Of a stretch of 64,000 nucleotides of DNA, positions 9,427 through 20,981 are shown piece after piece. Positions within the stretch are counted from its first letter, which is position 1, and every line of letters starts with the position of its first letter. Position numbers and translations under genes: made by a program. The DNA comes from Scilla litardierei (Eukaryota; Streptophyta; Magnoliopsida; Asparagales; Asparagaceae). Under the pieces are notes generated by a model. The model was not told the origin of the DNA and ran no database searches. It saw only the letters and a list, made by a program, of their open reading frames with translations. The stretch lies in assembly GCA_030789695.1 (NCBI GenBank), contig CM061142.1:602649659-602713658 (forward strand). Direction: 5' to 3'.

Positions 9427-11252
9427 GATTGCATCCTCATGCTTGAAGATAGTAACTTTATCATTTGCAATATAGAAATTAGTAATTTTGTTTCATGTTG
9501 AAAAAATTGGGAGTAGAAGTTTTATGCTATCATGCTAAATTGTGTTTGATTTGTGTTTAGGAAGTTAGTCTGAACATTAGCTTCAATTAGTGACTATGAT
9601 GTTTGTATCATAGTCTTAATTAAGTAAAAATATTGATGGCTTGAAAATAGAGTAAACTTAGTATTATGATAGTTTTATTATGTTAATTATGGCACCTAAT
9701 ATGTTAGAAAACAAGTTTAGTTGGAAATGTTAGTTGCTGGAATTTTTGTTGCAGTAGAACAGTAACTTGTAAAATTCGTAGAAAATAGTAGAAAAATCAG
9801 AAAAATAAAATTAAGGACACTATGAAAAACTAGAGAAAATTTCCTACAACTTTGAAGTAGGCCGAGAGCCAATTCTGACTGCAATTAGGGTAACAGAGCC
9901 ATTCTTTCTGGTGTGACAGTTTTGGGCAGATTCATATGTTAAATTTGTTTAGGAATTGTAATGTTGCATTCTTATCTTGAGTTGAATTTGATCATGTTGA
10001 TGGTACATCATTATTATGCTCTTGAGATATGTCCTTATGATGATGCTTCATATGTTATGATTCATGTAGAAAATTTATGATGATGAGAATTTGTGGAAGT
10101 ATAAAATGAAAGCGGTAGTTGAAACCGTTAAAGAATCGTTGCTAAAACACTGATGTATCATGTTTAAAACTGAGAATGAGGTTGAGAGTTTGACATCGGT
10201 GTTCTCTGTCCATTCTTGAAATGGGTGAGACTCCAGATGTGGGTTTGGGGAAAACACGGATAAATGTTAGGTGTTAAGGAGCGGACGTAGTATGATTCTC
10301 ACTCGCTTCGTCACTCCCGGAAGGGGGAGTTGACTAGAGTTAGAGAGGCCGCCGGTGCGCTCGTGACGCACCAGGATGGTAAATGATGGTTTTCTCCGTT
10401 TGTCCGACAGAAAAACCGAGATGAATCTCACTCCGGTACCTTGTCCAGTCGGGTACAGAGTTACGAGAGGCCCCTCCAGTGCTCGTGTCGCTGGAGTGGT
10501 ACTACTTTTCACCCACCGTGGGTGAAGTCCGCTCTTAGTAGCCTATAATTTAATTTATTTAATTTAATCATTTATTACTTCATTTCTGTTCACTGTTGTT
10601 TACTTTCATCACTTGTACTCTGTTTTTAATTTCTGCGTAACATGTGATGATGTGACACCTGTAGTTAGTTAGTTAGTTAGTTAGTTAGGCCAGTTCTAAA
10701 CTGGGTTCTATTAGGGTTTTAGGAGTTCCTACTGGGTCACGCGTTGACGTGTCCCATCCCGTGGTTTACAGGAGCGAGATCCGAGCAGTCAGCGGGTGTC
10801 CCAGAGTCGGAGGCCGATACTTGTACAGCAGAGGTAGAGCCTACGTGCAACCTCATTCAGTTAGACTTCCCGGGTTTAGACTAGTGGGTGCGTTGTACCG
10901 GGTGGGCTTTTGTACTTTTGGGTTGGGGGTTTCTACTTTTGTTGTACTCGCTTTTTGTACCCCCTTTTGTACAGCTGATGTATGTATGTATGTATATGGA
11001 CTTATGTGATGTAATGTAACATCTGTGTTGATGTAATTTACTTTTCAGTACTGCGTTTTATTTTCTGTTGGAGCACTTTTCTTATCCTCTGTGTACTATT
11101 CCAGTGATATCGTACTGGCCTGCTCATTATTTAATATTAAACCACAAAAAATGCCTAGTAGTATTTGGATAAGAGGTCTCGAAGCCTGAGTCTGAATACT
11201 ACGGCAACCTCGTCAGCTACGTTCCCTGTACTTGGGTGAGCGACGCGTGACA
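9427..11252 (+). repeat. 5' LTR remnant of Tekay-like gypsy
   Basis: It matches 16600-18427 of the 3' LTR along its length and ends CGTGACA. The first ~0.93 kb of the LTR is missing because the Tat element inserted there; it should lie left of the window. It contains a (TTAG)n run at about 10659-10688 and a conserved box TTCCTACTGGGTCACGCG near 10727. Confidence 0.88.
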
Positions 11253-11312
11253 GGTTTTTGTGGTGGCCCATGCAGGTCAGCTCACACTGCGATTCACGTA
11301 AGAATAGTACAA

Positions 11313-11377
11313 GTAAGCTCCAACATTATAATTTGCAATTTTGATACTGAATGTTGTTTCCCTGTTCATTCTTGCAG
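11313..11377 (+). other. Candidate leader intron before gag (65 bp)
   Basis: GTAAGC at 11313 and TTCTTGCAG ending at 11377 make a GT-AG intron that stops one base before the gag ATG at 11379. The - strand Tekay-like element has the same arrangement (GTAAGG...CACCTGCAG directly before its gag ATG). Conservation in two distinct families supports splicing of the leader, though this is only inferred. Confidence 0.5.
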
Positions 11378-11378
11378 A

Positions 11379-12129
11379 ATGGATCCGGGGAATGGATCGT
11401 TCAATAACAGGACCCCTGCTTCTGATGCTGCATCGTCTGAGGCTTCCTTGATGGGGAAGATTCTGATAGGGATTTTGGAGCATATGCAGCAGATGGAGGA
11501 TAGGGTGGCTAGTGGTGCGCCACCGAAGCCTGTGGGTATCAAGCAGTTTAGAGCTTTACACCCGAGGTCCTTTTCGGGTAAGGAGAGTCCTCTGGAGGTG
11601 GATGAGTGGATTAGGCATTCTGAGGATGGTTTGGAGGCTATTGGATACCCGAGGGATAAGTGGGTGGATGCCGCGAAGAGACAGCTGACACATCAGGCAC
11701 GAGATTGGTGGGACGCTCAGGAGCTGCATTTGACTAAGCCGATCTCATGGGAGAAGTTTAGAGAGCTGTTTGAGGCTCAGTACCTGCCAGAGACAAAGAA
11801 GGATGAGCTGCGGTTGAGGTTTGAGTACATGACTCGGGGTAGACGGAGCGTATATGCTTATGATGCAGAATTTTCACTATTGAGCAAGTTTGCTCCGGAG
11901 TTGGTGCAGTCAGAGGCCACCAGAGCTAGATGATTCAGGATGGGGCTGGACCCTGAGTTCAGAGCAGCGATGTCGACCCAGGTGTTGCTTACTTACAGTG
12001 CCGTACTGGAGAGCGGAGTCGAGGCGTCAGGCTTTCACCATGACGGCTGTCGAGGCAGAGGACACCGGTCGTGTTATCACTGGTACATATTTCTTTTTAG
12101 AGTTAAATGCTTTGTTATTTTTACTATAG
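11379..12129 (+). pseudogene. Gypsy gag, nonsense mutation and zinc-knuckle deletion
   Basis: Capsid-type protein that packages element RNA. ATG at 11379 (MDPGNGSFNNRTP); the core includes FRALHPRSFSGKESPLEVDEW, RDWWDAQELHL and FEAQYLPETKKDELRLRFE. A TGA at 11931 interrupts RARRFRMG, most simply CGA to TGA. After LDPEFRAAMSTQ the sequence collapses: the CCHC zinc knuckles and the variable tail present in the - strand relative (54200s) are missing, and the frame resumes near RVITG at about 12070. It cannot make a normal Gag. Confidence 0.85.
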
Positions 12130-12170
12130 TATGGTATGTTTGTGGTTGTGATTAGGATGATTAGATTCTT

Positions 12171-12638
12171 ATGTTAGTTTATGTTTATTCTCTTAGTGTT
12201 ATTAGAGTAGCTTCCTTCCCTGTCCTGTCACTATTCGATTCGGGAGCATCCCATTGCTTCATGTCTCAACAATTTGTGACTAGGAATTCATTAGCAGTAG
12301 ATTCCTTTGCTTCTAGTTGGAATATCCATACAGGGAATGGTGTGATCCGCAGTTCTTCGGGATACCGACAGTGTCCTATTGAGATTTGTGGACGTAGGAT
12401 GTATGCAGATTTCTTTGTGATGGAGATGCCTCATTTTGAAGCAGTATTTGGGATGGACTGGTTAGGGATGTTCTATGCCACTATAGATTGTAGACTCAGG
12501 AAGATAGTGTTTCAGATTCCTGATCTTCCAGAGTTTGAGTTTCTTAGTGGTAGTAGTTCCCTTGGACCATTGAAGTTTAAGGCCAATCCAGTAGAAGTGA
12601 TGATGGAGATGGATGTGAACCTGTATTACCGAGGGTAG
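12171..12638 (+). pseudogene. Gypsy aspartic protease
   Basis: Retroviral-type aspartic protease that cleaves Gag-Pol. The active-site motif is LFDSGASHCF, followed by HTGNGVI and FGMDWLGMFYATIDC. The frame ends at a stop at 12636 because of a one-base shift just before [15 protein letters not shown], which continues in the RT frame from 12626. It is separated from the end of gag by about 100 bp; the - strand relative has a similar gap, so gag and protease may be joined by splicing or by a frame change. Confidence 0.85.
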
Positions 12639-13864
12639 TCCGGGATTTTCCTGATGTCTTTCCAGACGATATCTATGGACTTCCTCCGGATAGATCATTG
12701 GACTTTACCATCGATCTAATTCCAGGCACACAACCGAATGCGAAGGCTCCATATCGTATGGCTCCTCCAGAGTTAGTAGAGCTTCGTAGTCAGTTGAAGG
12801 ATTTGTCAGAGCGTGGTTTAATTCAGCCAAGTGTTTCGCCATGGGGTGCGCCAGTGCTTTTGGTGAACAAGAAGGATGGATCTCGAAGGATGTGCATCGA
12901 CTACCGAGAGTTGAATAAAGTTACTGTGAAGAACAAGTATCCTCTCCCTAGGATTGATGACATCTTTGATCAGTTGGGTGGATCCCGTGTGTATTCAAAG
13001 CTGGATTTGAGAAGCAGGTATCATCAGGTGAAGGCCAGAGGATCAGATATTCCAAAGACTACATTTAGAACCCGATATGGTCATTATGAGTTCTTAGTGA
13101 TGCCATTCGGTGTTACTAATGCACCAGCCACATTCATGAGGTTAATGAACCAAGTCTTCTATGTGTACTTGGATAAGTTTGTGGTCGTCTTCATAGATGA
13201 TATCTTGGTGTACTCGAGATCAGAGGAAGATCATGCTGAGCATCTGAGGATAGTCCTGGAGACTCTAAGGCAGCACCAGTTATATGCTAAGTATAGCAAG
13301 TGTCAGTTTTGGCTGACCGAGGTTGCTTTTCTGGGACATGTTGTATCTGGAGATGGGACAGCTGTAGATCCAGAGAAGGTTGCTGCAGTAGAGAAGTGGC
13401 CAGTTCCTAAGTCAGCAACGGAGATCAGAAGTTTCTTAGGATTGGCTGTGTACTACATGAAGTTCATCAAGGATTTTTCTAAGATCGCTGCACCGATGAC
13501 TCATTTAACCAAGAAGAATGTTGCTTACAATTGGTCAGAGGAATGTCAGCGAGCATTCGATGAACTGAAGCATAGATTGATCACTGCGCCTGTCCTGACA
13601 ATTCCAGACCGTTCAGGTGGATATGAGATTTACTGTGATGTGTCAGGCAGAGGATTGGGATGTGTTATTCATCAGCATGGTAGGGTAGTAGCTTATGCTT
13701 CTAGATTGTTGAAGACTCATGAGAGGAACTATCCTACGCATGACTTGGAGTTAGCAGCAATGGTGTTTGCATTGAAGTTGTGGAGGCATTTTCTTCTGGG
13801 TGAGCGTGTAAAGATATACACCGATCACAAGAGTTTGAAGTACGTGTTCACTCAGAAGAGCTGA
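12626..13864 (+). pseudogene. Gypsy reverse transcriptase and RNase H
   Basis: Copies element RNA into cDNA. In order: [55 protein letters not shown], catalytic [11 protein letters not shown], thumb region [10 protein letters not shown], then the RNase H with [20 protein letters not shown] and [15 protein letters not shown] one-base deletion in the GAGCTGAATATG block creates a TGA at 13862 (expected QKELNMRQ). Two residues depart from the relative at 53225: DLRSRYHQ for DLRSGYHQ, and YYMKF for YYRKF. Confidence 0.9.
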
Positions 13865-13866
13865 AT

Positions 13867-14256
13867 ATGCGGCAGCGTATATGGCTTGAGTTGATGGCTG
13901 ATTATGATGTCGACCTCCAATATCACCATGGGAAAGTCAACGTAGTGCCTGATGCTCTTAGTCGCATACCGACAGTAATGATGTTGACTGTGCAGAGAGA
14001 ACTTTGGGGTGATATTCGACAGTTGGAGATTGAAGTTGTCTTACCTGTCTCATCAGTAGTGATGATGAACTTGCAGGTTCAATCTGATTTAGTAGAGAGG
14101 ATTAAGGCAGTTCAGTCAGGAGATGCGAAGTTGAAAAAATTCACGAGCAGACAGAAGCCGGATTTCGTAATGATTTCCGTGTTCATGAAGATGGATCTCT
14201 GTGTTTTGGGAGCAGGATCTGTGTGCCATCAAGTGACATTCGGGATGAACTATTGA
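13867..14256 (+). pseudogene. RNase H end and linker to integrase
   Basis: Continues the RNase H C-terminus ([32 protein letters not shown]) and the linker up to the start of integrase. A frameshift near 14142 (KLKK then FTSRQ) moves the following linker out of frame; the frame used by integrase resumes by 14223. Continuous with the RT-RNase H above in the ancestral polyprotein. Confidence 0.8.
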
Positions 14257-15579
14257 AGGAAGCTCATAGCTCACCTTATTCTATGCATCCTGGAGGCACC
14301 AAAATGTATCGTGATCTGCAACAACATTTTTGGTGGCACGGTATGAAGTGTAGTGTGGCTAGAAGTGTAGCTTCATATATGACATGTCAGCAAGCCAAGG
14401 CCGAACATCAGAGAACGGCAGGACTTCTGCAACCTCTTCCAATTCCAGAGTGGAAGTGGCAGCATGTGACGATGGATTTTGTAACTGGCTTACCTCGCAC
14501 TTCTCGAGGACATGATGCTATTTGGGTAATCGTTGACCAATTGACCAAATCAGCTCACTTCATACCTTTTCGAGTCGGCCAGTCGACATACCATCTTGCT
14601 AAGAGATATATGGAGGTGAGATTCATTGTTTTGTTTCTGTTTGTTTATTGTTGGTTTAGATTCTGATTAGTCATGTATACAGGAAATCGTGAGGCTTCAC
14701 GGGGTACCTATAAGCATAGTCTCCGACTGTGACACGAGGTTTACGTCTCACTTTTGGAGAAGTCTGCAGGCTAGCTTGGGAACTCAGCTGAGTTTCAGCA
14801 CTGCATACCAACCACAGACAGACGGTCAATCGGAGAGAACAATTCAGATTCTAGAAGGTATGCTGAGGGCGTGCATGCTGGATTTCAAAGGCTCTTGGGA
14901 TGAACATCTACATCTGGTAGAGTTCGCCTACAATAATAGTTTTCAAGCCAGCATAGGCATGGCACTATTTGCAGCCTTGTATGGAAGGAAGTGCCGATCT
15001 CCTCTCAGTTGGGATGATGTTGGAGATCGTGAATTGTTGGGCCTGGATATGATCGCTGAAACCATAGATGTTGTGAGAGTCGTCAAAGAAAGTCTTCGCA
15101 TAGCTCAGGACCGTTATAAACACTGGGCAAATGCGAAGAGGCGACACTTGGAGTTTCAGCCAGGAGAGTTGGTATTTTTTAAGATCTCACCAACACGAGG
15201 GCTAATTCATTTTGGAAGACATGGCAAGTTGAGGCCAATATATATCGGGCCTTTTGAAGTTCTGGCTCGTGTTGGAGAAGTGGCTTACAGAATTGCCTTA
15301 CCAGTATCTCTTGAGGGAGTGGATAATGTGTTTCATATAACGCTACTCAGGATATGTGTTGGAAATCCTGATAATGTCATTGACTTCTCTGAGATCGAAG
15401 TGTGACCAGACTTGACTTATGATCAGCAGCCTGTGGCCATTTTAGATCGAAGGCAGAAGATGCTGAGGAAGAAGTCGATCAACCTAGTGATGGTTATGTG
15501 GCACCGAGAGTCACCAGGAGAGTCTACCTGGGAACTCGAGGATGAGATGAGAGAGAAGTATCCTCACTTGTTTGTCTGA
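14223..15579 (+). pseudogene. Gypsy integrase with chromodomain, interrupted by an intron-like insert
   Basis: Inserts cDNA into the host genome. The zinc-binding region is HPGGTKMYRDLQQHFWWHGM ending YMTCQQAK, where the first Cys of CxxC is lost (the relative has CLVCQQ). Core catalytic residues: D in MDFVTGLP, D in IVSDCDTRF, E in DGQSERTIQ. Residues before and after 14616-14682 join as [12 protein letters not shown], which matches the uninterrupted relative. A TGA at 15403 precedes the chromodomain (QPVAILDRRQKMLRKKSINL to STWELEDEMREKYPHLFV), which in chromoviruses directs insertion to marked chromatin. The final stop is at 15577-15579. Confidence 0.88.
14616..14682 (+). other. 67-bp GT-AG intron-like insert in integrase
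   Basis: GTGAG at the 5' end, TATACAG at the 3' end, T rich. It lies between GAG (Glu) and GAA (Glu) in phase 0. The - strand element at 51282-51551 reads LEEIVRLHG across this point with no insert, and removing the 67 bp restores the same protein exactly. It contains stop codons, so the frame is only open if it is spliced. Confidence 0.75.
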
Positions 15580-15637
15580 TGTAATTTTGTTTTGTATGCA
15601 TATGATGTATATAAACTTTTTCTCCCTTACTTTGAAA

Positions 15638-15672
15638 TTTCGAGGACGGAATTTATTTTAAGGGGGGTAGGA
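15638..15672 (+). other. 3' end signal and polypurine tract of Tekay-like gypsy
   Basis: TTTCGAGGACGGAATTTATTTTAAGGGGGGTAGGA precedes the LTR start at 15673. The same block, slightly changed, precedes the 3' LTR of the non-autonomous element at 26378-26408, which ties the two together. Confidence 0.8.
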
Positions 15673-18427
15673 TGTAATGACCTTAATTTCTATATACGCG
15701 TATTTGAACGTATTTTTGATGTAGATACGTTCGTATATTTTTGGGAGTATACTTGTATTTTTCTTTTAATTATTTGGTGTATTAATTAATTTTATAAGAT
15801 TTTAAACTCATCTTTTGAAATTAGTAAATAGAAGTATTTAAGGAAATACCATGTATGTGTGATGTATGGTGTATTTCCTAATGTATTTTTATTTTTTTCA
15901 AAAATGTAAATTCCAAAAATTTATAACCATGACACCACATTAGCATGGTGTCATCTTACATGAACACTTGGCTTTAGGATTAACCAAGTGTGTGGATGAG
16001 AGGAATTTGATGAAACCAAAAATCTAGGCAAAGAAAACAAAAACCATGAAAAATTTCATTGTTTCATTCTCTCCCTCATCCCTCTCCAAACAGGCCGAAA
16101 CTTTGCTCTCCCCCTTTCATTTTCTTTGCTTCATCTTCTTTCTTAAAACTCTCTTCCAAATAATCCCTCTTCAAGCACTTAAAGCACACAAATTTCCTTC
16201 TCATTTCCAACACCAAAATATCCCCAAAAATTAGCCAAAATACAACTTTTGGAGGCCAAACTAGGGGCTTGATTTGGAGGAAGCCCAAGTTCTACAAGGA
16301 GAAGAAGGGCCCAAGACTTAATTTGGAGGACTTTTACAAGGTATAATTTCTAACACTTAGGTAGAGTTTAGTTTAGGATTGGTTTTCTTATTAAGATAGG
16401 AAGTTGCACAAAATTTTCATGTTGGAATCCATGTTTAAATTTTCATGATAGGATTCATATCCTAGCAAATGTAATTTTATCCCATGATGATTACTTAATT
16501 AGTGACATGGAATGTTAAGTATCATTTTAACATGTTTTTGCTTGTATGCTAGTTGTATGGAAAATTTTTGAGATCAAGCTTATATTTTTTTTGGAATAAG
16601 ATTGCATCCTCATGCTTGAAGATAGTAACTTTATCATTTGCAATATAGAAATTAGTAATTTTGTTTCATGTTGAAAAATTGGGAGTAGAAGTTTTATGCT
16701 ATCATGCTAAATTGTGTTTGATTTGTGTTTAGGAAGTTAGTCTTAACATTAGTTTCAATTAGTGAATATGATGTTTGTATCATAGTCTTAATTAAGTAGA
16801 AATATATTGATGACTTGAAAATGGAGTAAACTTAGTATTATGATAGTTTTATTATGTTAATTATGGCACCCAATATGTTAGAAAACAAGTTTAGTTGGAA
16901 ATGTTAGTTGCTGGAATTTTTGTTGCAGCAGAACAGTAACTTGTAAAATTCGTAGAAAATAGTAGAAAAATCAGAAAAATAAAATTAAGGACACTATGAA
17001 AAACTCGAGAAAATTTCCTACAGCTTTGAAGAGAGGCTGAGAGCCAATTCTGACTGCAATAAGGGTAACAGAGCCATTCTTTCTGGTGTGACAGTTTTGG
17101 GCAGATTCATATGTTAAATTTGTTTAGGAATTGTAATGTTGCATTCTTATCTTGAGTTGAATTTGATCATGTTGATGGTACATCATTATTATGCTCTTGA
17201 GATATGTCCATATGATGATGCTTCATATGTTATGATTCATGTAGAAAATTTATGATGATGAGAATTTGTGGAAGTATGAAATGAAAGCGGTAGTTGAAAC
17301 CGTTAAAGAATCGTTGCTAAAACAATGATGTATCATGTTTAAAACTGAGAATGAGGTTGAGAGTTTGACATCGGTGTTCTCTGTCCATTCTTGAAATGGG
17401 TGAGACTCCAGATGTGGGTTTGGGGAAAACACGGATAAATGTTAGGTGTTAAGGAGCGGACGTAGTATGATTCTCACTCGCTTCGTCACTCCCGGAAGGG
17501 GGAGTTGACTAGAGTTAGAGAGGCCGCCGGTGCGCTCGTGACACACCAGGATGGTAAATGATGGTTTTTTCTGTTTGTCCGACAGAAAAACCGAGATGAA
17601 TCTCACTCCGGTACCTTGTCCAGTCGGGTACAGAGTTACGAGAGGCCCCTCCAGTGCTCGTGTCGCTGGAGTGGTACTACTTTTCACCCACCGTGGGTGA
17701 AGTCCGCTCTTAGTAGCCTATAATTTAATTTATTTAATTTAATCATTTATTACTTCATTTCTGTTCACTGTTGTTTACTTTCATTACTTGTACTCTGTTT
17801 TTAATTTCTGCGTAACATGTGATGATGTGACACCTGTAGTTAGTTAGTTAGTTAGTTAGGGAGGCCAGTTCTAAACTGGGTTCTATTAGGGTGTTAGGAG
17901 TTCCTACTGGGTCACGTGTTGACGTGTCCCATCCCGTGGTTTACAGGAGCGAGATCCGAGCAGTCAGCGGGTGTCCCAGAGTCGGAGGCCGATACTTGTA
18001 CAGCAGAGGTAGAGCCTACAGGCGACCTCATTCAGTTAGACTTCCCGGGTTTAGACTAGTGGGTGCGTTGTACCGGGTGGGCTTTTGTACTTTTGGGTTG
18101 GGGGTTTCTACTTTTGTTGTACTCGCTTTTTGTACCCCCTTTTGTACAGCTGATGTATGTATGTATGTATATGGACTTATGTGATGTAATGTAACATCTG
18201 TGTTGATGTAATTTACTTTTCAGTACTGCGTTTTATTTTCTGTTGGAGCACTTTTCTTATCCTCTGTGTACTATTCCAGTGATATCGTACTGGCCTGCTC
18301 ATTATTTAATATTAAACCACAAAAAATGCCTAGTAGTATTTGGATAAGAGGGCTCGAAGCCTGAGTCTGAATACTACGGCAACCTCGTCAGCTACGTTCC
18401 CTGTACTTGGGTGAGCGGGGCATGACA
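15673..18427 (+). repeat. 3' LTR of Tekay-like gypsy (2755 bp)
   Basis: It starts TGTAATGACCTTAATTTC right after a polypurine tract and ends GGGCATGACA. The second half matches 9427-11252. It contains a (TTAG)n run at about 17838-17858. The same LTR family, reversed, is present at 57753-60040. Small open frames in this LTR recur in the other copies because the LTR is repeated; they have no known product. Confidence 0.88.
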
Positions 18428-20122
18428 CGTTGTTTCAATATTTTTTCGTGGCGAAGCGCAAGGGGGCGTACTACTATGTTTGCGTAAGGAGATGTCGGCC
18501 TCTGGTTCTTGGTCTCCCGGGCAAGATAAAAGATTGGAAAGAGAAGTTCATCTTCGTCTCGACCCCCGAGGACTTAGCTTTAAGGTCGAACTGGGGGATG
18601 TTGAATCCCTCAGTGAATAATGAAGTGGTCCTAGGGCGGCCGACCAAGAGAACATCAGGATGTTGGAGGAGATCCCAAAGGAAAGCAGGAGCTTCCAGGG
18701 CCCGGTTACGGACGAGCAGATAGCCAAGCACGTCTGGCTTGAAGGTACCCCGAGCTTCGTGATCCACTCCTGATTTGCTCACCCTGATCTGTCATCTTTT
18801 TGTAGGTGCGGACATGAGTCTCTCAAGGGAGGAGATGAAGAAGATGGCCCGGGAGCAGGCGGCCAAGGGCTCGATGAAGGTCGGGCAAAAGAGGAGAAAG
18901 GAGGGGGTGAGCACCGCTCGGGCTGAGAAGGAGGAGCGGAGCAAGAAGGCGAGAGTGGAGCCTGTGCCAACCGTTCTTCTCTCCCGTTCGAGTGATGCGG
19001 CATTGGACCACCCTATCGACCTCGACCTGGTCGAGGAGCTTCGGGCCGATCTAACGGTTACCGTGTACCAGGGCCTACCGGTCACCGTGATCACTGCGAT
19101 CCCCATCTGCTTGGCCGCACCTTTGGGTTCTTCGGTAAGGTCGTCCCAGACTGACCGGCCACAGATGGCGCCAGCGGCTATTGAGCATTGGCCCTTCGGC
19201 TGTCCGTCGTTCGGGCTAGGGAAGAGGGCCCACCTAAGCTGTGAGGCGGCGCCATCTACTTTTAAGTCGAAAAAGGTCGAGGTCCTCGCTCTTCTGGCAG
19301 GGGAGACCATCGCTCTGCTCGACCTCGTAGGTGCCCAGGAATCGGTCTTTGACAAGGCCGGGGTAGCGGCCCGCCTGGTCGAGAACAACACGCTGCCCTG
19401 GGACTGAGAGTCCTTGGCGAACATCGATGCTGAGCAGCTCTGTGACACAGCCGTCCGGCTCAACATGCAGATTCGTCACTCTTCTTATTCAAGGTACCGC
19501 TCTACTCTTCTTTTAGGTGCACTCATGTCTCTTATTCCTTGTATAGACGGCCGCAGTGTTGGTGTCCCTCCAACGTCACTCTGCGGTGGCGAACATGACC
19601 GAGGCAGCTCTTGGGAGGAAGGTGGCCGAGCTCGAGGCCATGAAAAAGGAGGCCGAGGAGAAGCAGAAGGTCCTAGACGACAGGCTGGCGAAACTCAGGA
19701 AGTATTACGCGGCCCAGAAGGTGACAATTTCCGAGCTGGCGAAAACTAAGGAGGAGGCGTAACAAAAGGCCAAGGACGAAGAAGTCCAGAGGGTCGCCGC
19801 TGAGAATATCCTTGCCAGGGAGAGGGAGGACAGTTCGAACAAGACCGCCGACCTTGAGAGGCGTGTAGAGGAGCTGGAGAAGATCGACCTTGAGACGATT
19901 AAGGTGGAGGCCGTCTGCCAGTATCAGCTCCAGGAGTTCGTCCCCACTCTGATGGAGACCAGGGCTGAGGGCTTCGAGGCGGGTCTAGAGGCGGGCTTTA
20001 AGAGAATCAAGAAGGGAATGAGGAAGCATTACCCCAACCAGGAGATTGACTTTTCCAGGTTGTCGACGGTCTCTGATGACGAGGGGGAGGCTTCCAACCC
20101 AGCGGGTGACGAGCAGACGTAG
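18428..20122 (+). pseudogene. Antisense ORF of the - strand Tat element, 5' truncated
   Basis: Same family as 5966-8104 but read on the + strand. The first part encodes FQYFFVAKRKGAYYYVCVRR, LVLGLPGKIKDWKEKFIFVS and, after a frame change near 18635, ENIRMLEEIPKESRSFQGPV to KHVWLEG. A GT-AG intron (GTACCCC from about 18744, ending CTTTTTGTAG at 18805) joins WLEG to ADMSLSREEMKKMAREQ, the same place as the 63-bp intron of the other copy. The C-terminal half is Lys/Glu/Arg rich and predicted coiled coil (VAELEAMKKEAEEKQKVL). A stop at 19405, a further apparent intron near 19490-19548 and a TAA at 19760 break it up. Confidence 0.6.
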
Positions 20123-20136
20123 GTTCTGTTAGGGGA

Positions 20137-20981
20137 TGTATGCCCTCAGATCATTTGTATCTAATGCAAATGATATTTTAAGCTTAGATACGGGATTATT
20201 TTGCATGTGATGCAAAAGGAGTTAAATGTGTCTTAAATTATGTAAGACCATATTTAATATAATAAATGTATTGAAAAGGTTACCTGGATGACGGGATCGT
20301 CCCGCTCTAAACGCGGGCTTAAACCGCATCAAAAACGGAGTCCAAATGCACAAGTTAGAGCCAAAACAAGTCAGCCCAAACTGTTGGGCTGAACCCAGCA
20401 AAAATGGAGGTCCACCAAGCCCGAATTTTCTGGTTAGGGTTTTTGAAACCCGGGATTTTTTTGATGGCCGAATTTTCCATCTTTGAATGGTTTTTGGCTA
20501 ACTTTGAGACGACGTTTGAGGGGTCAAACGACGTCGGATTGACTCGCCGTTTTTCCTACGCGTTCACCGTTTAACCCTCTTCGATTTGATAAGTTGTATC
20601 AAGATTGAAGCTCAATAGTAAGGGAGTTAAAATTCATGGAAGTTTGGCCTTTATGAAAGGCAAACTAACTTGAATTATTAAACTCTAAAAACATAGTCCC
20701 ACATCGAAAGTTGAGTAAAGGGGAGGGGTCAGCCGCCTATATAAATAGGGGCCTGGCCCCCTCCCATAAACTCGTCCCAAGCTCTAGATCTGAGCGGCTC
20801 CTAAAAATGTTAGAGCACGCTCGGATCTAAGCTTAAATTAATATTCTCTTCTCCCTAATTTTCTGCCTTGCTCCTGAAGGGCTCTAGCAAAGCCACGAAG
20901 GAGTTCGGATCCGATCCGGAGTCTTGGCAAAGGTTCACATTCAGGTGAAACTTTCTTTGATGCATGGTTGGCTCGGCGACA
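20137..20981 (+). repeat. Possible solo LTR (845 bp)
   Basis: Starts TGTATGCCCTCAG, ends GGCGACA, and is flanked by AGGGGA on both sides (20131-20136 and 20982-20987). It has a TATA box (CTATATAAATAGGGGCC near 20737) at a sensible place and no coding potential. It directly follows the stop of the antisense ORF. The boundaries rest only on the TG/CA ends and the six-base duplication, and I cannot assign a family. Confidence 0.4.

Larger units (their letters stand above)
9427..18427 (+). mobile_element. Tekay/Del-like chromovirus gypsy element, 5' LTR truncated by Tat insertion
   Basis: The order is 5' LTR remnant (9427-11252), gag, protease, RT-RNase H, integrase with C-terminal chromodomain, polypurine tract and complete 3' LTR (15673-18427). 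Domain order PR-RT-RH-INT and the chromodomain place it among chromoviruses. The two LTRs align base for base over 1.8 kb with scattered differences and small indels. Coding frames hold several stops and shifts, so this copy cannot make all its proteins. It interrupts a - strand Tat element at 18427/18428. Confidence 0.9.

Noticed and set aside
10075..10512. Small - strand open frames that recur at 17250-17687 and, on the other strand, near 58000-58442
   Set aside because: They recur only because the LTR is repeated; no domain, no start context, and frames are not preserved in the reverse copy. Treated as LTR sequence.
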